Assembly: GCF_000331245.1 (NCBI RefSeq)
Contig: NZ_ANFZ01000006.1
Coordinates: 310,001-374,000 of the forward strand
Length of the DNA stretch: 64,000 bases
Reading direction: 5' to 3'
From: Blastomonas sp. AAP53
GTDB taxonomy: Bacteria > Pseudomonadota > Alphaproteobacteria > Sphingomonadales > Sphingomonadaceae
The position numbers and the translations under genes were made by a program. Positions 19,589-29,536 of the stretch are shown here, one piece after another. How positions within the stretch are numbered: position 1 is the stretch's first letter; each line of letters begins with the position of its first letter. The notes below the pieces were generated by a model, which worked only from the letters and a program-made list of their open reading frames with translations, did no database searches and was not told where the DNA came from.

Positions 19589-20253
19589 CAATGGACCTCA
19601 TCAGATGGTGGCGGCGCAAACAGGCGCACGGGTTTAAGATTGTCGCTTTTCAGCTGAACGGGGGCTGCACGGGCGGCGTCGGCGGCGGCCTCGCGTGCTT
19701 CCTTTTCCTCCATGGAACGGGCCAGCCTTTCCAGCACGGTCTGCAGTTCGGGGTCGGCGATCGGCTTGAGGCCATCGGCGGGCGCAATGCTGATCGGCTT
19801 GAGCGAGGGCGGCGCTGCCGGGCGCGGTTCTGGCCGCTTCGGGCGGGTCAGCGCGCCGTGGCGATAGCGGATCCGCGCCACCGCCTCATAGCCGAAGAAG
19901 CGGTTCACCCGCGATATGATCTCGGGCTCGGCATGCTGCATGAAGATCGCGGTTGCACTGGTGACGACGAGTTGCAGCGTGCCTTCGGCCTTCTTGCCGC
20001 GCGCAAAGACGATCGATTCAGGGCTTGCCATCGTGGCATAACGTGGCCCGGCAATCTCGGTCCAGCGGCTGAGCAGCGAGCTCTGGATGAAGCCGAACTT
20101 GCGGAAGCTGGTCTCGCCGATCGCCGGGATCAGATCGGCAATGCCGCGCGCCTCGCCACCCCGCATCCGCGCAGGGCGGGCGGAGGCCGATACAGGCTTT
20201 TTGCGCGGCTTAACAGGCAGGGGCTTATCACGTTCCATATGCGCTGCGACCAT
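19588..20253 (-). CDS. DUF721 / DciA-like protein
   Basis: The 221-residue protein contains a DUF721 domain at about residues 36-125 (ADLIPAIGETSFRKFGF, then LLSRWTEIAGPRYA, and LQLVVTSATAIFMQHAEPEIISRVNRFFGYEAVARIR). A basic N-terminus precedes it and an Ala/Pro-rich C-terminus follows. DUF721 is the family of DciA, which helps load the replicative helicase in most bacteria that lack DnaC. Alphaproteobacterial members are more distant, so the role is inferred. The start may be 20253 or 20238. It is divergent from mutY with a very short gap. Confidence 0.75.
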   Translation of the reverse strand: MVAAHMERDKPLPVKPRKKPVSASARPARMRGGEARGIADLIPAIGETSFRKFGFIQSSLLSRWTEIAGPRYATMASPESIVFARGKKAEGTLQLVVTSATAIFMQHAEPEIISRVNRFFGYEAVARIRYRHGALTRPKRPEPRPAAPPSLKPISIAPADGLKPIADPELQTVLERLARSMEEKEAREAAADAARAAPVQLKSDNLKPVRLFAPPPSDEVH

Positions 20254-20267
20254 GGCATAGCCGGGCC

Positions 20268-21371
20268 ATGTCCGTCGAGTGTCGCGAGAAAATTGTGGAT
20301 GAACCGAAGACGTCGCCGGTCGCGGCAGATTTGCTCGCGCATTATGATGCGCATGCGCGCGATCTGCCCTGGCGGGTTGCTCCGGCCGACCGCAGGGCAG
20401 GGGTCCGGCCCGACCCCTATCGCGTCTGGCTGTCCGAGGTGATGCTGCAGCAGACGACGGTCGCGGCCGTGACCGGCTATTTCGACCGGTTCGTCACCCG
20501 CTGGCCCACCGTCGATGCGCTGGCCGCTGCGCCTGACGAAGACGTGCTCGCCGCCTGGGCAGGGCTGGGCTATTACGCCCGCGCCCGCAATCTCATTGCG
20601 TGTGTGCGCACGGTCGCGGCAGGGCATGGCGGGCAATTCCCCGATACCGAGGCGGGATTGCGTACGCTGCCCGGCATCGGCGATTATACGGCGGCATCGG
20701 TGGCAGCGATCGCGTTCGACCGGCCCTCGGCGGTGGTCGACGCCAATGTCGAGCGGGTGACCGCGCGGCTGTATGCGATTGAAACACCGTTGCCAGCCGC
20801 GCGCACCGAAATCCGCGCGCGCGTCGCTGCACTCGTTCCTGCGGACCGGCCCGGAGATTTTGCCCAGGCGATGATGGACCTGGGCGCGACGGTCTGCACC
20901 CCGCGCAATCCTTCGTGCCTGCTCTGCCCGCTGGCCCAGCATTGCGCCGCGCGCGCGGCGGGCATTGCCGAATCATTGCCGGTCAAGCTGCCCAAGAAAC
21001 CGCGCCCGCAACGCACCGGCACCGCGTGGTGGATCGAACAGGACGGAAAGGTGCTGCTTGTGCAGCGGCCGGGCAGCGGCATGCTGGGCGGCATGCGGGC
21101 GCTTCCCGATGATGGCTGGTCCGCGCGTGGCGATGGCAACGCCGAGCCGCCGATGACTGGCCAATGGCAGCGGATTGACGCGGCGGTGGCGCATGTCTTC
21201 ACGCATTTTTCACTCGACCTTGCATTGGCGCTTTATCGCGGCCCCCAAATCGATAAGGTTGCCTTTGAAAACCTGAATGGTGCGATCTGGTGGCCGGTGG
21301 ACAATATTGCCGGCGCCGGGTTGCCGACGCTGTTCGCCAAGGCGGCGGCGGTGGCCATTCAGCATCGATAA
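20268..21371 (+). CDS. mutY: A/G-specific adenine glycosylase
   Basis: MutY removes adenine mispaired with 8-oxoguanine. The 367-residue protein has the HhH-GPD core (LSEVMLQQTTVAAV, LPGIGDYTAASVAAIAF, then VVDANVERV with the catalytic Asp). The 4Fe-4S ligands follow in CTPRNPSCLLCPLAQHC (Cx6Cx2Cx5C). The C-terminal NUDT1-like 8-oxoG recognition domain starts near TGTAWWIEQDGKVLLVQRP. All key residues are present. The gap to the divergent DUF721 gene is only 14 bp if both listed starts are right, so one true start or promoter may lie inside a coding region. Confidence 0.96.
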   Translation: MSVECREKIVDEPKTSPVAADLLAHYDAHARDLPWRVAPADRRAGVRPDPYRVWLSEVMLQQTTVAAVTGYFDRFVTRWPTVDALAAAPDEDVLAAWAGLGYYARARNLIACVRTVAAGHGGQFPDTEAGLRTLPGIGDYTAASVAAIAFDRPSAVVDANVERVTARLYAIETPLPAARTEIRARVAALVPADRPGDFAQAMMDLGATVCTPRNPSCLLCPLAQHCAARAAGIAESLPVKLPKKPRPQRTGTAWWIEQDGKVLLVQRPGSGMLGGMRALPDDGWSARGDGNAEPPMTGQWQRIDAAVAHVFTHFSLDLALALYRGPQIDKVAFENLNGAIWWPVDNIAGAGLPTLFAKAAAVAIQHR

Positions 21372-21415
21372 AGCCTGGCTCATCAAAGCGCAGGTTCGGT
21401 TATTGGGAGTATGAT

Positions 21416-22714
21416 ATGTCGAAGGTTTTGAGCCAGATGCCGCAGTTGAGCCGTCGCCATGTGCTGGGATCGGCGGGCCTGATGGGCCTGTTCGCCGCGA
21501 TGCCCGGCTATGCCCGCGCCATGGCGACGGGTGACTTCGCGCTCATTCGCAGCCAGGTCGAAGAGTATGTCGCCAGCAAGAAGGTGGCGGGCATGATCGT
21601 CTCGCTGGGCTTTGGCGCACAGCCGGCGGCGCTGATCGGCGCGGGCAATCTGGCGCTCGACATTCCTGTGGCGGTCGATGCCAATTCGCTGTGGCGCGTC
21701 TATTCGATGACCAAGCCTGTCACCGGCATGGCCGCGATGATGCTGATCGAACAGGGCAAGCTGGGTCTCGACCAACCGATCGCCGAGCTGATCCCCGAGT
21801 TCGCCAACATGAAGGTGCTCACCGATCCGGCCAATAGCCTCGATTCGGTTCCGGCCAAGACGCTGATCACGCCGCGCCACCTGATGACGCACACCGCTGG
21901 CCTGGGCTACAACATCGTCACCAAGGGCCCGCTACTCGAGGAATACAACAAGCTGGGCATCAACCCCGCCGCGGTCAGCAAGACGCCGATTCCCGGCTTC
22001 CCGATGCCCGCACCGACCCCGCCGATCGACGAGTTCGCGCGCCGCGTCGCCTCGCTGCCGCTGATCGCAGAACCGGGCTCGATCTGGAGCTATTCGATCG
22101 GGCTCGACCTGCTGGGCTATGTCATCCAGGTCGCATCGGGCATGGAACTGGGCGCATTCTTCCAGAAGAACCTGTTCGATCCGCTGGGCATGACCAGCAG
22201 CTACTGGACCGTGCCGCAGAGCGAAGTCCCCCGCCTCAGCACCAATTACGTGCCGTTTGCGGGTGCGCTGATCCCGGTCGATCCGGCGCAGGACAGCATC
22301 TTCACCACGCCGCCGGCCTTCCCGTTCGGCGGGGCGGGGCTGGTCAGCAGCGCCAGCGATTACGATCGCTTCCTGGCCATGCTGGTCGGCAAGGGGCAGC
22401 TCAACGGCACCCGCATCATGTCGGAGGCGACCGCGCTGATGGGCATGTCGAACCTGTTGCCATCCACCGCCGTGACGGCAGGCACCTGGATCGATGGCCA
22501 GGGCTTTGGCGCAGGTGGCCGCGTCGGCCTTGGCAACGACAAGGGCCCGGCAGGGACCTATGGTTGGGGCGGTGCAGCCGGCACAGTGGCGTTCGTCGAT
22601 CATATCCGCGGCATCCGCGCATCGGGCTACACGCAGTACATGCCGGCTGAAACCTATCCCTTCCAGCGCGAATTCCCCAAGATGATCTACGATCAGCTGC
22701 AGGCAATGGGCTGA
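21416..22714 (+). CDS. Exported beta-lactamase-fold serine hydrolase
   Basis: The 432-residue protein belongs to the class C beta-lactamase / esterase (EstB, DD-peptidase-like) superfamily. A twin-arginine-like leader (LSRRHVLGSAGLMGLFAAM) suggests export. The catalytic SxxK is SMTK in WRVYSMTKPVTGMAAM, the Tyr motif is YSI in GSIWSYSIGLDLLGYV, and the third motif is in the YGWGGAAGT region. The Y-S-N of true lactamases is replaced, which is more like esterases; the substrate is not predictable. A GGGAG site lies 6 nt before the ATG. nudC follows after 22 bp and is probably co-transcribed. Confidence 0.85.
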   Translation: MSKVLSQMPQLSRRHVLGSAGLMGLFAAMPGYARAMATGDFALIRSQVEEYVASKKVAGMIVSLGFGAQPAALIGAGNLALDIPVAVDANSLWRVYSMTKPVTGMAAMMLIEQGKLGLDQPIAELIPEFANMKVLTDPANSLDSVPAKTLITPRHLMTHTAGLGYNIVTKGPLLEEYNKLGINPAAVSKTPIPGFPMPAPTPPIDEFARRVASLPLIAEPGSIWSYSIGLDLLGYVIQVASGMELGAFFQKNLFDPLGMTSSYWTVPQSEVPRLSTNYVPFAGALIPVDPAQDSIFTTPPAFPFGGAGLVSSASDYDRFLAMLVGKGQLNGTRIMSEATALMGMSNLLPSTAVTAGTWIDGQGFGAGGRVGLGNDKGPAGTYGWGGAAGTVAFVDHIRGIRASGYTQYMPAETYPFQREFPKMIYDQLQAMG

Positions 22715-22736
22715 TCGGCGGGCAGGGGGCTCAGAC

Positions 22737-23621
22737 ATGTCGCTATCGTTGATTGCCCCGGCGCTGACCGGGGGGCAGATCGATCGTGCCGATCAGGTGC
22801 GCGTCGATCCCGACCGGCTGGCCGGGTACATGAACTGGAAGGCAAAGGTACTCAGCCTCAACGGGCTGGAACCCGAGATCAGCGCAGAGGGGCGGCTGGT
22901 GTGGCGCAGTCTTGCCGATGCCGCGCCCGACAGCGAGCTGATCTTTCTGGGCCTGATCGACGACAAGGCCCATTTTGCCGAGCTTCAGCGCGGCAATCCG
23001 GGCTCTGGCCTGCATTACAATCCGCGCATCTGGCAATTCCTGGCCAGCCTGCCAGCAGACGAGCTCGCGTTGTACGGCGGCGCGCGCACATTGGTCGACT
23101 GGCACGCACGCCACCGCTTCTGTTCGCTGTGCGGCGCGGGCAGCGCGATGAGCAAAGGTGGCTGGTCGCGCACCTGCACCGGCTGCGGGGCGGAGCATTT
23201 TCCGCGGGTCGATCCGGTGACGATCATGCTGTCCGAATATCAGGGCAAGGTGCTGCTGGGCCGCCAGCCGCGCTTTCCCCCGCGCCGCTTTTCGGCGCTG
23301 GCGGGCTTTGTCGAACCCGGCGAGAGCCTGGAGGAAGCGGTTGCGCGCGAGCTGTGGGAAGAGGCGGGCATCCGCGTGCGCAACGTGCGCTATCTCGCCA
23401 GCCAGCCCTGGCCGTTCCCGTCATCGCTGATGATCGCGTGCACGAGCGAGGCGTTGAGCGACGAACTGACGCTCGATACCACCGAGATCGAGGAGGCCGG
23501 CTGGTTCAGCGCCGCCGAGGTCCGCGCCGCGATGGCAGGCGATGAAACCGCCCCGTTCATCGCGCCGCCGCCGTTCGCGATTGCGCATGATCTGCTCAAG
23601 CACTGGCTGGAGCAGCAATAG
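22737..23621 (+). CDS. nudC: NAD(+) diphosphatase / NADH pyrophosphatase
   Basis: NudC cleaves NAD(H) to NMN(H) and AMP and can remove NAD caps from RNA. The 294-residue protein has the zinc ribbon (CSLCG and CTGCG around residues 130-150). The Nudix box GFVEPGESLEEAVARELWEE continues into AGI, and the NudC-specific SQPWPFPSS follows it. The length is normal for the family. It sits between the serine hydrolase gene and tRNA-Gly. Confidence 0.95.
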   Translation: MSLSLIAPALTGGQIDRADQVRVDPDRLAGYMNWKAKVLSLNGLEPEISAEGRLVWRSLADAAPDSELIFLGLIDDKAHFAELQRGNPGSGLHYNPRIWQFLASLPADELALYGGARTLVDWHARHRFCSLCGAGSAMSKGGWSRTCTGCGAEHFPRVDPVTIMLSEYQGKVLLGRQPRFPPRRFSALAGFVEPGESLEEAVARELWEEAGIRVRNVRYLASQPWPFPSSLMIACTSEALSDELTLDTTEIEEAGWFSAAEVRAAMAGDETAPFIAPPPFAIAHDLLKHWLEQQ

Positions 23622-23724
23622 GCCCCTGCAAAACGCGTCTCGCCGCAGAGCTGCAAACCAGATATTGACGACCAACCTGGCAAGTGGCATGAGCGCCCTC
23701 GCATCGCAGTCGCGACCCAGGCGC

Positions 23725-23798
23725 GCGGGTATAGCTTAGTGGTAAAGCTCCAGCCTTCCAAGCTGGCTATGAGGGTTCGATTCCCTCTACCCGCTCCA
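23725..23798 (+). tRNA. tRNA-Gly (anticodon TCC)
   Basis: The 74-nt sequence folds as a normal tRNA. The 7-bp acceptor stem is GCGGGTA/TACCCGC, the D-loop contains AGTGGTAA, and the anticodon stem-loop is CCAGC-CTTCCAA-GCTGG with anticodon TCC. The T-arm is GAGGG-TTCGATT-CCCTC, the discriminator base is T, and the CCA end is encoded. It reads GGA and, by wobble, GGG codons. Confidence 0.97.
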
Positions 23799-23873
23799 GG
23801 GCCTCTCTCAGGAGGTCCGGAAATGCCGCTCCGACAGTCGCTCTCCAACAGTTTCGGACATCGCCTCCAGCGC

Positions 23874-24432
23874 TCACCGGTGCGCGTTGACATCTGTTTG
23901 CCCGATGGTGGATTGCTGGCGCTGGACGATCAGAGTCCCGTCGCCGATGCGGATCAGGCCCATCGCCTCGAAGGCGCGCAACCACCCTTCCATCGGCCAG
24001 AAGCCCCAGCGGGCGTGGAAGATGGGGGCATTGCGGACGATATCGTCGAAATGCTGGAGCGGCGGGTCCTGGCAGTCGTGATGCTGGTGGAAGGCCCCCG
24101 GCCCGCCGATGAACCACAAGGGCAAGCCTGCTGCAGCCGCGCGAAAGCCGAAATCGGTGTCTTCCCCGCCATAGCCTGCATAGCTTTCGTCAAAGCCCCC
24201 TAACGCTTCAAACCGGCTGCGGCGGATGCCGCAATGCGAGATTTCGGGCCTGTGCTAGCGGCAGACGCTGGCTCGCCAGCGGTACAATGCGCACGGGAAA
24301 ATCCGCTTCGCCGACCGTCACGGCTGGGTCGCTTGCCATATCGATCATCACCAGTTCGGCATGCGTCCAGGCGATGCTCTGCAAGCCCAGCGGAAAGTCT
24401 CGTGTATCCGGTTTGTACCCTCGCGTTGACAT
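23874..24432 (-). pseudogene. Broken family-2 glycosyltransferase gene
   Basis: Two pieces of one glycosyltransferase are visible in different frames. The 5' piece (24432 down to about 24241) encodes PLGLQSIAWTHAELVMIDM and the ASQRLPLAQARN segment of a GT-A fold. The 3' piece (about 24254 down to 23874) encodes EISHCGIRRSRFEALGGFDE and GYGGEDTDFGFRA, then WGFWPMEGWLRAFE. An in-frame TAG (24255-24257) closes the 3' piece's frame. The roughly 100 residues normally between these parts, which hold the DxD nucleotide-sugar site, are missing. The N-terminus also appears short. An internal deletion with a frameshift explains all of this. The product would be inactive. Confidence 0.75.
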
Positions 24433-24686
24433 AGATAACTTTGCGTGGGGCGTGGCTCCTCACATCCTACGGACCTGCCCAAATGGCAGCATCGGTTGCA
24501 GGGGGTGCGCGCTGGCAGGTGGCCACCGGTACAGGGCATGCTGGATGCGGCGGACGGACGCCGGTCGTTTGATGCGGGCGGAGCTGGGCGATGCTGTTTG
24601 CAATACTGCAACAGGATGACAGGTAGCCATTCGCTTCACCTATCAATATAGGTCAGCAACGAGGGCCGGGGATTGGGCGAGTCAAT
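24433..24686. other. Intergenic region upstream of the efflux operon
   Basis: No coding potential or RNA gene is seen here. It separates the broken glycosyltransferase from the macA-like gene and must carry that operon's promoter, but no clear operator stands out. Confidence 0.4.
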
Positions 24687-25961
24687 ATGCTGACGAAATT
24701 GAGTTCTTGGGTGAAACGCCACAAGATTTGGACCGCGCTGATAGTGCTGGTCCTGCTGTTCGTGGTCTATCGGATCATCCGTCCAACGCCGCATGATTAC
24801 GAGTATATCGGCGAAACGGTGTCTCGCGGAGAGGTGCTCCGCGTTGTCTCGGCGAGCGGCAAGGTGCGCGCGCTCAACACCATCAAGGTCGGCACCGAGG
24901 TGTCGGGGCAGGTCACCAAGGTCTATGTCGATTTCAATTCACCTGTGAAGGCCGGACAGGTCCTGGCCGAAATCGATCCGACCCGCGTTCGCGCACGCGT
25001 GCAGCAGACCGAGGCCCAGGTCGCGCTGGCTGGCGCAGGTTTGCAGCAGACCCGCGCGAATGTCGAGCGGGCGCGCGCTGAGCTGGAAATCCAGGAGCGC
25101 GATTTTGCACGGCAGAGCGCGCTGGCAGAGCGCGGCTTTGTCTCGAAGGCCAATCTCGATACGGCACAGACCCGGCTGAACAGCGCGCGCAACGCGCTCG
25201 ATGTTGCGCTGGCGCAGACGCAAAGCGGCAATGCGCAGATCCGCCAGGCGACTGCGGAGCTGTCGTCGGCACGGCTGGATCTCAACAGGACGTTGATCAT
25301 CGCGCCGGCCAGCGGTGTGATCATCGACAAGCTGGTCGAGCCGGGAACCACGGTAGCCGCCAGCTTCCAGACGCCGAACCTGTTCGAGATCGCAGCCGAC
25401 ACCACCAAGATGCAAGTCGAGGCCTCGGTCGACGAGGCCGATATCGGCCAGATTGTCGAGGGCCAGAATGTGACCTTCACCGTCGACAGCTATCCCGACG
25501 ACGTGTTCCGCGCGAAGGTCCGCCAGGTCCGCAAGGCGCCTGTCGAAACCCAGAATGTGGTAAGCTATCTGGTGATCATCGATGTCGACAATCTGGACGG
25601 CAAGCTGCTGCCCGGCATGACCGCCAATGTCGAGATCATCACCGGGGCCAAGAAGAACGCCTTGCGCGTCCCCACCAATGCGCTGCGGTTCCGCCCGAAG
25701 GCGGCAGACCGGGGCCCGCCTGTCGAGGAGCAGCCTGCAACCCCCGGCAGGAAGGAAGCGCCGCGCCAGACGCTGTTCGTTGCGGGCGCCGATGCCTACA
25801 AGCCGGTCAGGAAGCGCGTGAAGGTCGGCCTGGAAGGCGACGAATATACCGAGATCCTGTCCGGCATCAAAGCGGGCGACAAGGTGCTGGTGCGCACCAA
25901 GTCGCTCAAGCCCAAGGCAGAGACCGACGATACGGATGACGATGACAGCGCCGCTTCTTGA
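24687..25961 (+). CDS. macA: MacA-like efflux periplasmic adaptor (membrane fusion protein)
   Basis: The 424-residue protein has one N-terminal membrane helix (residues about 15-30, TALIVLVLLFVVYRII). A biotinyl-lipoyl-like half follows (GTEVSGQVTKVYVDFNSPVK), then a long alpha-hairpin (about 105-200) with the usual Gln/Arg/Ala coiled coil, and the matching half LDLNRTLIIAPASGVI. The beta-barrel and C-terminal membrane-proximal domain come last, with a Pro-rich insertion (RGPPVEEQPATPGRK) and an acidic tail. It links a MacB-type ABC pump to an outer-membrane channel. The next gene starts inside its 3' end. Confidence 0.9.
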   Translation: MLTKLSSWVKRHKIWTALIVLVLLFVVYRIIRPTPHDYEYIGETVSRGEVLRVVSASGKVRALNTIKVGTEVSGQVTKVYVDFNSPVKAGQVLAEIDPTRVRARVQQTEAQVALAGAGLQQTRANVERARAELEIQERDFARQSALAERGFVSKANLDTAQTRLNSARNALDVALAQTQSGNAQIRQATAELSSARLDLNRTLIIAPASGVIIDKLVEPGTTVAASFQTPNLFEIAADTTKMQVEASVDEADIGQIVEGQNVTFTVDSYPDDVFRAKVRQVRKAPVETQNVVSYLVIIDVDNLDGKLLPGMTANVEIITGAKKNALRVPTNALRFRPKAADRGPPVEEQPATPGRKEAPRQTLFVAGADAYKPVRKRVKVGLEGDEYTEILSGIKAGDKVLVRTKSLKPKAETDDTDDDDSAAS

Positions 25962-26651
25962 AACGCATGATCTGGTCAAGGATTATGTGATCGGCGGCGA
26001 GCTGGTGCACGCCGTCAATCGCGTGTCGTTGCGCATCCAGCGCGGCGAGTTTGTCGCGATCATGGGGACGAGTGGCTCTGGCAAATCCACCTTCATGAAC
26101 ATGATCGGCTGCCTGGACGTGCCGACGTCGGGCACCTTGTTGCTCGACGGCATCGACACCAAGACGCTCGACAGCGATGCGCTGGCCGATATCCGCAACC
26201 GCAAGATCGGCTTCGTCTTCCAGCAGTTCAATCTGCTCGCCCGCACCAGCGCGCTCGACAATGTCGCGGTGCCGCTGATCTATGCAGGGGTGCGCGCGGC
26301 CGAGCGGCGGGAGCGCGCACAGGCCAAGCTTGAGGCGATGGGGCTGGCCAACCGGATGCAGAACACCCCGGCCAAGCTGTCGGGCGGGCAGCAGCAGCGG
26401 GTCGCGATCGCCCGCGCGCTGGTGACCGATCCGCTGATCCTGCTCGCCGACGAACCGACAGGCGCGCTCGATTCGCAGACGTCGCTCGACATCATGGGGA
26501 TTTTCCAGAAGCTCAACGATGAGGGCATCACATTGGTCATCGTCACCCATGAACCCGACATCGCCGAATATGCCGAGCGGCGGATCGTGTTCCGCGATGG
26601 GCAGGTGATCGAGGACGCGCCGGTCACGTCGCGCCGCCGGGCGACGGCCGC

Positions 26652-26655
<4 letters not shown>
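25936..26655 (+). CDS. MacB/LolD-type ABC transporter ATP-binding protein
   Basis: The 239-residue ATPase has Walker A GTSGSGKST, a Q-loop in IGFVFQQFNLL, signature LSGGQQQR, Walker B ILLADEPTGALD and a switch histidine in VIVTHEPD. This is the layout of the MacB/FtsE/LolD group that serves type VII (mechanotransmission) permeases. The start overlaps the adaptor gene by 26 bp; a second ATG at 25942 is equally possible. With the neighbours it forms a split MacAB tripartite pump whose outer-membrane partner is not nearby. The substrate is unknown. Confidence 0.93.
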
Positions 26656-27902
<1,247 letters not shown>

Positions 27903-27922
27903 CCGCAACGCGTCGTCCAGGT

Positions 27923-28606
27923 TCAGCCGTCTGCCCAGCGGCGCAGCAGGTTGTGATAGACGCCGGTCAGCCGGACCAGCGCGGGATGGCCCTGATCCAG
28001 TTCGGTGGAAAGCTGCTGGATCGACTGGTCGAGATCGAACAGCGACGATCTCGCGCGTTCATCCCGCACCATGGATTGCACCCACAGGAAGCTTGCGAGC
28101 CTCCGTCCGCGCGTGACCGGTTCGACCCTGTGCAGCGAGCTTGACGGATAGAGCACCGCATCCCCGGCGGGCAGCTTCACCCGCTGCACACCAAAGGCGG
28201 TCTCGATCGTGAGGTCTCCACCGTCATACGCTGCAGGATCTTCCAGAAATACCGTCATTGACAGGTCTGCGCGAACCGAGCCGCCGCCATCGGGCAGCAC
28301 GCGCACGGCATTGTCGACGTGCAGCCCGTAATTCTGGCCACCGGCGTAGCTGTTGAACATCGGCGGATAGATCCTGGCGGGCAACGCTGCGGAGATGAAT
28401 GCCGGATGGCGACCCAGCGCCGTCAGCACGACTTGGCGCGCGTGCTGCGCAGCCTCGCCGTTTTCGGGCAGTTGCAGATTGTCCTTCACCAGCCGCGCCT
28501 GATGGCCGCTGGTCGCATTGCCATCGATCCAGTCTGCACCGTCGATGATCGCGCGCAGCTGCTGAACTTCATCCTGCGTCAGCAGGCCTGGAATGGGCAG
28601 GAGCAT
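27923..28606 (-). CDS. Fe(II)/2-oxoglutarate dioxygenase, PiuC/PKHD type
   Basis: The 227-residue protein matches the PKHD-type hydroxylase family (PiuC, YbiX). The iron ligands fit HVDNAV and SLHRVEP, with the 2-oxoglutarate arginine in TRGRRLASFLWVQS. The N-terminus has WIDGNATSGHQARLVKDNLQL. These genes commonly sit beside TonB-dependent siderophore receptors, and here the receptor and tonB are directly upstream on the same strand. A role in siderophore processing is inferred from that pairing; the true substrate is unknown. Confidence 0.88.
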   Translation of the reverse strand: MLLPIPGLLTQDEVQQLRAIIDGADWIDGNATSGHQARLVKDNLQLPENGEAAQHARQVVLTALGRHPAFISAALPARIYPPMFNSYAGGQNYGLHVDNAVRVLPDGGGSVRADLSMTVFLEDPAAYDGGDLTIETAFGVQRVKLPAGDAVLYPSSSLHRVEPVTRGRRLASFLWVQSMVRDERARSSLFDLDQSIQQLSTELDQGHPALVRLTGVYHNLLRRWADG

Positions 28607-28615
28607 GCTGGCGCC

Positions 28616-29395
28616 TCAACCGTTGGTCAGCACGAAGGGAATTTCAACGACGCCCTTGACCTTGACCGGGCCGCCATCGCGCACGGTCGGGGCCCAGCGC
28701 CAGCGCCGGACGGCGCTCAAGGCGGCATCGTCAAGCCGCGCAAACCCGCTGCTTCGGGCGACCGATATGCTTTCAACGCGACCATCGGTGCCCAATATGA
28801 GCAGCAGTTCCACGATGCCCTGTTCTTTCTTGCGCCGGCTTTCGACCGGATAGCGTGGCGGGCTGCCAGAGATCATCCGTGTGCCCAGCGCGTCGGCGGT
28901 CACGGTGGGCGGTGCAGCAGGCGGGGCAGGGGCTGGGGCAGCGACGGCCGCCGGGGGAGCGGCGATCGACATCGCCGGAACCTGCGGCAGCGACGTCGGC
29001 ACCATCGCGATGACCGGTTTGGGGATCTGTGATGTGATGGTGACCTGCGCGGGCTCTACCGTGGTTTGCAAGGTCTGCGCCTTCGGCTCTGCGGGTGGGG
29101 AAGGCGGCGGGGGCGGCGGCGGGCTGAGGTTGATGGCTGTGAGGCTGGCGTCGTGCCGCTTGACTGCCTGGTATCCCAGGCTGAGCAAGGCAGGCGCCAG
29201 CGCCAGATGGATGCCGATCGCCAGCACGATGGCAGGGAGGCGTGACTTTCCGCCTTCGCCATAGCGGCCTGCTGTTGCGTGGGTCGAGGCGGTTCGTGAA
29301 GGGGAAGGCGCAGGCTCAGGCTCTGCTGTATACGCGGACGCGCTGCAGCTGCCATGCGCCATCGCCGAAGAGAGACTGTCGAATTCCAGCACCAT
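28616..29395 (-). CDS. tonB: Energy transducer TonB
   Basis: TonB carries proton-motive energy from ExbB/ExbD to outer-membrane receptors. The 259-residue protein has one membrane helix (IVLAIGIHLALAPALLSLGY), a proline-rich spacer (NLSPPPPPPPSPPAEP and further PAPAPPAAPP) and a C-terminal TonB domain (YPVESRRKKEQGIVELLLIL, then DDAALSAVRRWRWAP). It lies 9 bp upstream of the PiuC-like gene and 141 bp downstream of the receptor. That gap holds a strong hairpin and a Fur-like site, so tonB may also be transcribed on its own. No exbB or exbD is adjacent. Confidence 0.92.
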   Translation of the reverse strand: MVLEFDSLSSAMAHGSCSASAYTAEPEPAPSPSRTASTHATAGRYGEGGKSRLPAIVLAIGIHLALAPALLSLGYQAVKRHDASLTAINLSPPPPPPPSPPAEPKAQTLQTTVEPAQVTITSQIPKPVIAMVPTSLPQVPAMSIAAPPAAVAAPAPAPPAAPPTVTADALGTRMISGSPPRYPVESRRKKEQGIVELLLILGTDGRVESISVARSSGFARLDDAALSAVRRWRWAPTVRDGGPVKVKGVVEIPFVLTNG

Positions 29396-29406
29396 ATCGC
29401 CCCATT

Positions 29407-29421
29407 TGCGAGTCGTTGTCA
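29407..29421. promoter_or_regulatory. Weak Fur-like box upstream of tonB
   Basis: TGCGAGT-C-GTTGTCA matches 9 of the 14 defined positions of the 7-1-7 Fur consensus TGATAAT-N-ATTATCA. It lies just upstream of the tonB start. Its partner-like sequence ACTGACTCGCAAT follows at 29436-29448. The match is weak, and it is listed because the flanking genes are iron-related. Confidence 0.3.
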
Positions 29422-29495
29422 GAGTATTTATCGCAACTGACTCGCAATATACTCAATAGCGTTGTGTCGCTAGTGCCAATCCGGTCTGATGTTCA

Positions 29496-29530
29496 GCAAG
29501 GCTGCCCGGCCTTTAACCGGGCAGCCTTGC
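29496..29530 (-). terminator. Strong intercistronic hairpin after the siderophore receptor gene
   Basis: A perfect 14-bp stem (GCAAGGCTGCCCGG / CCGGGCAGCCTTGC) with a 7-nt loop starts 6 bp after the receptor stop codon. No T-run follows on the minus strand. It may act as an mRNA-stabilising or attenuating hairpin between receptor and tonB rather than a classical terminator. Confidence 0.55.
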
Positions 29531-29536
29531 GGTGGA

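Noticed and set aside
23725-23798. tRNA-Gly as an integrative-element attachment site
   Set aside because: No second copy of the tRNA 3' end and no integrase were seen in the window.
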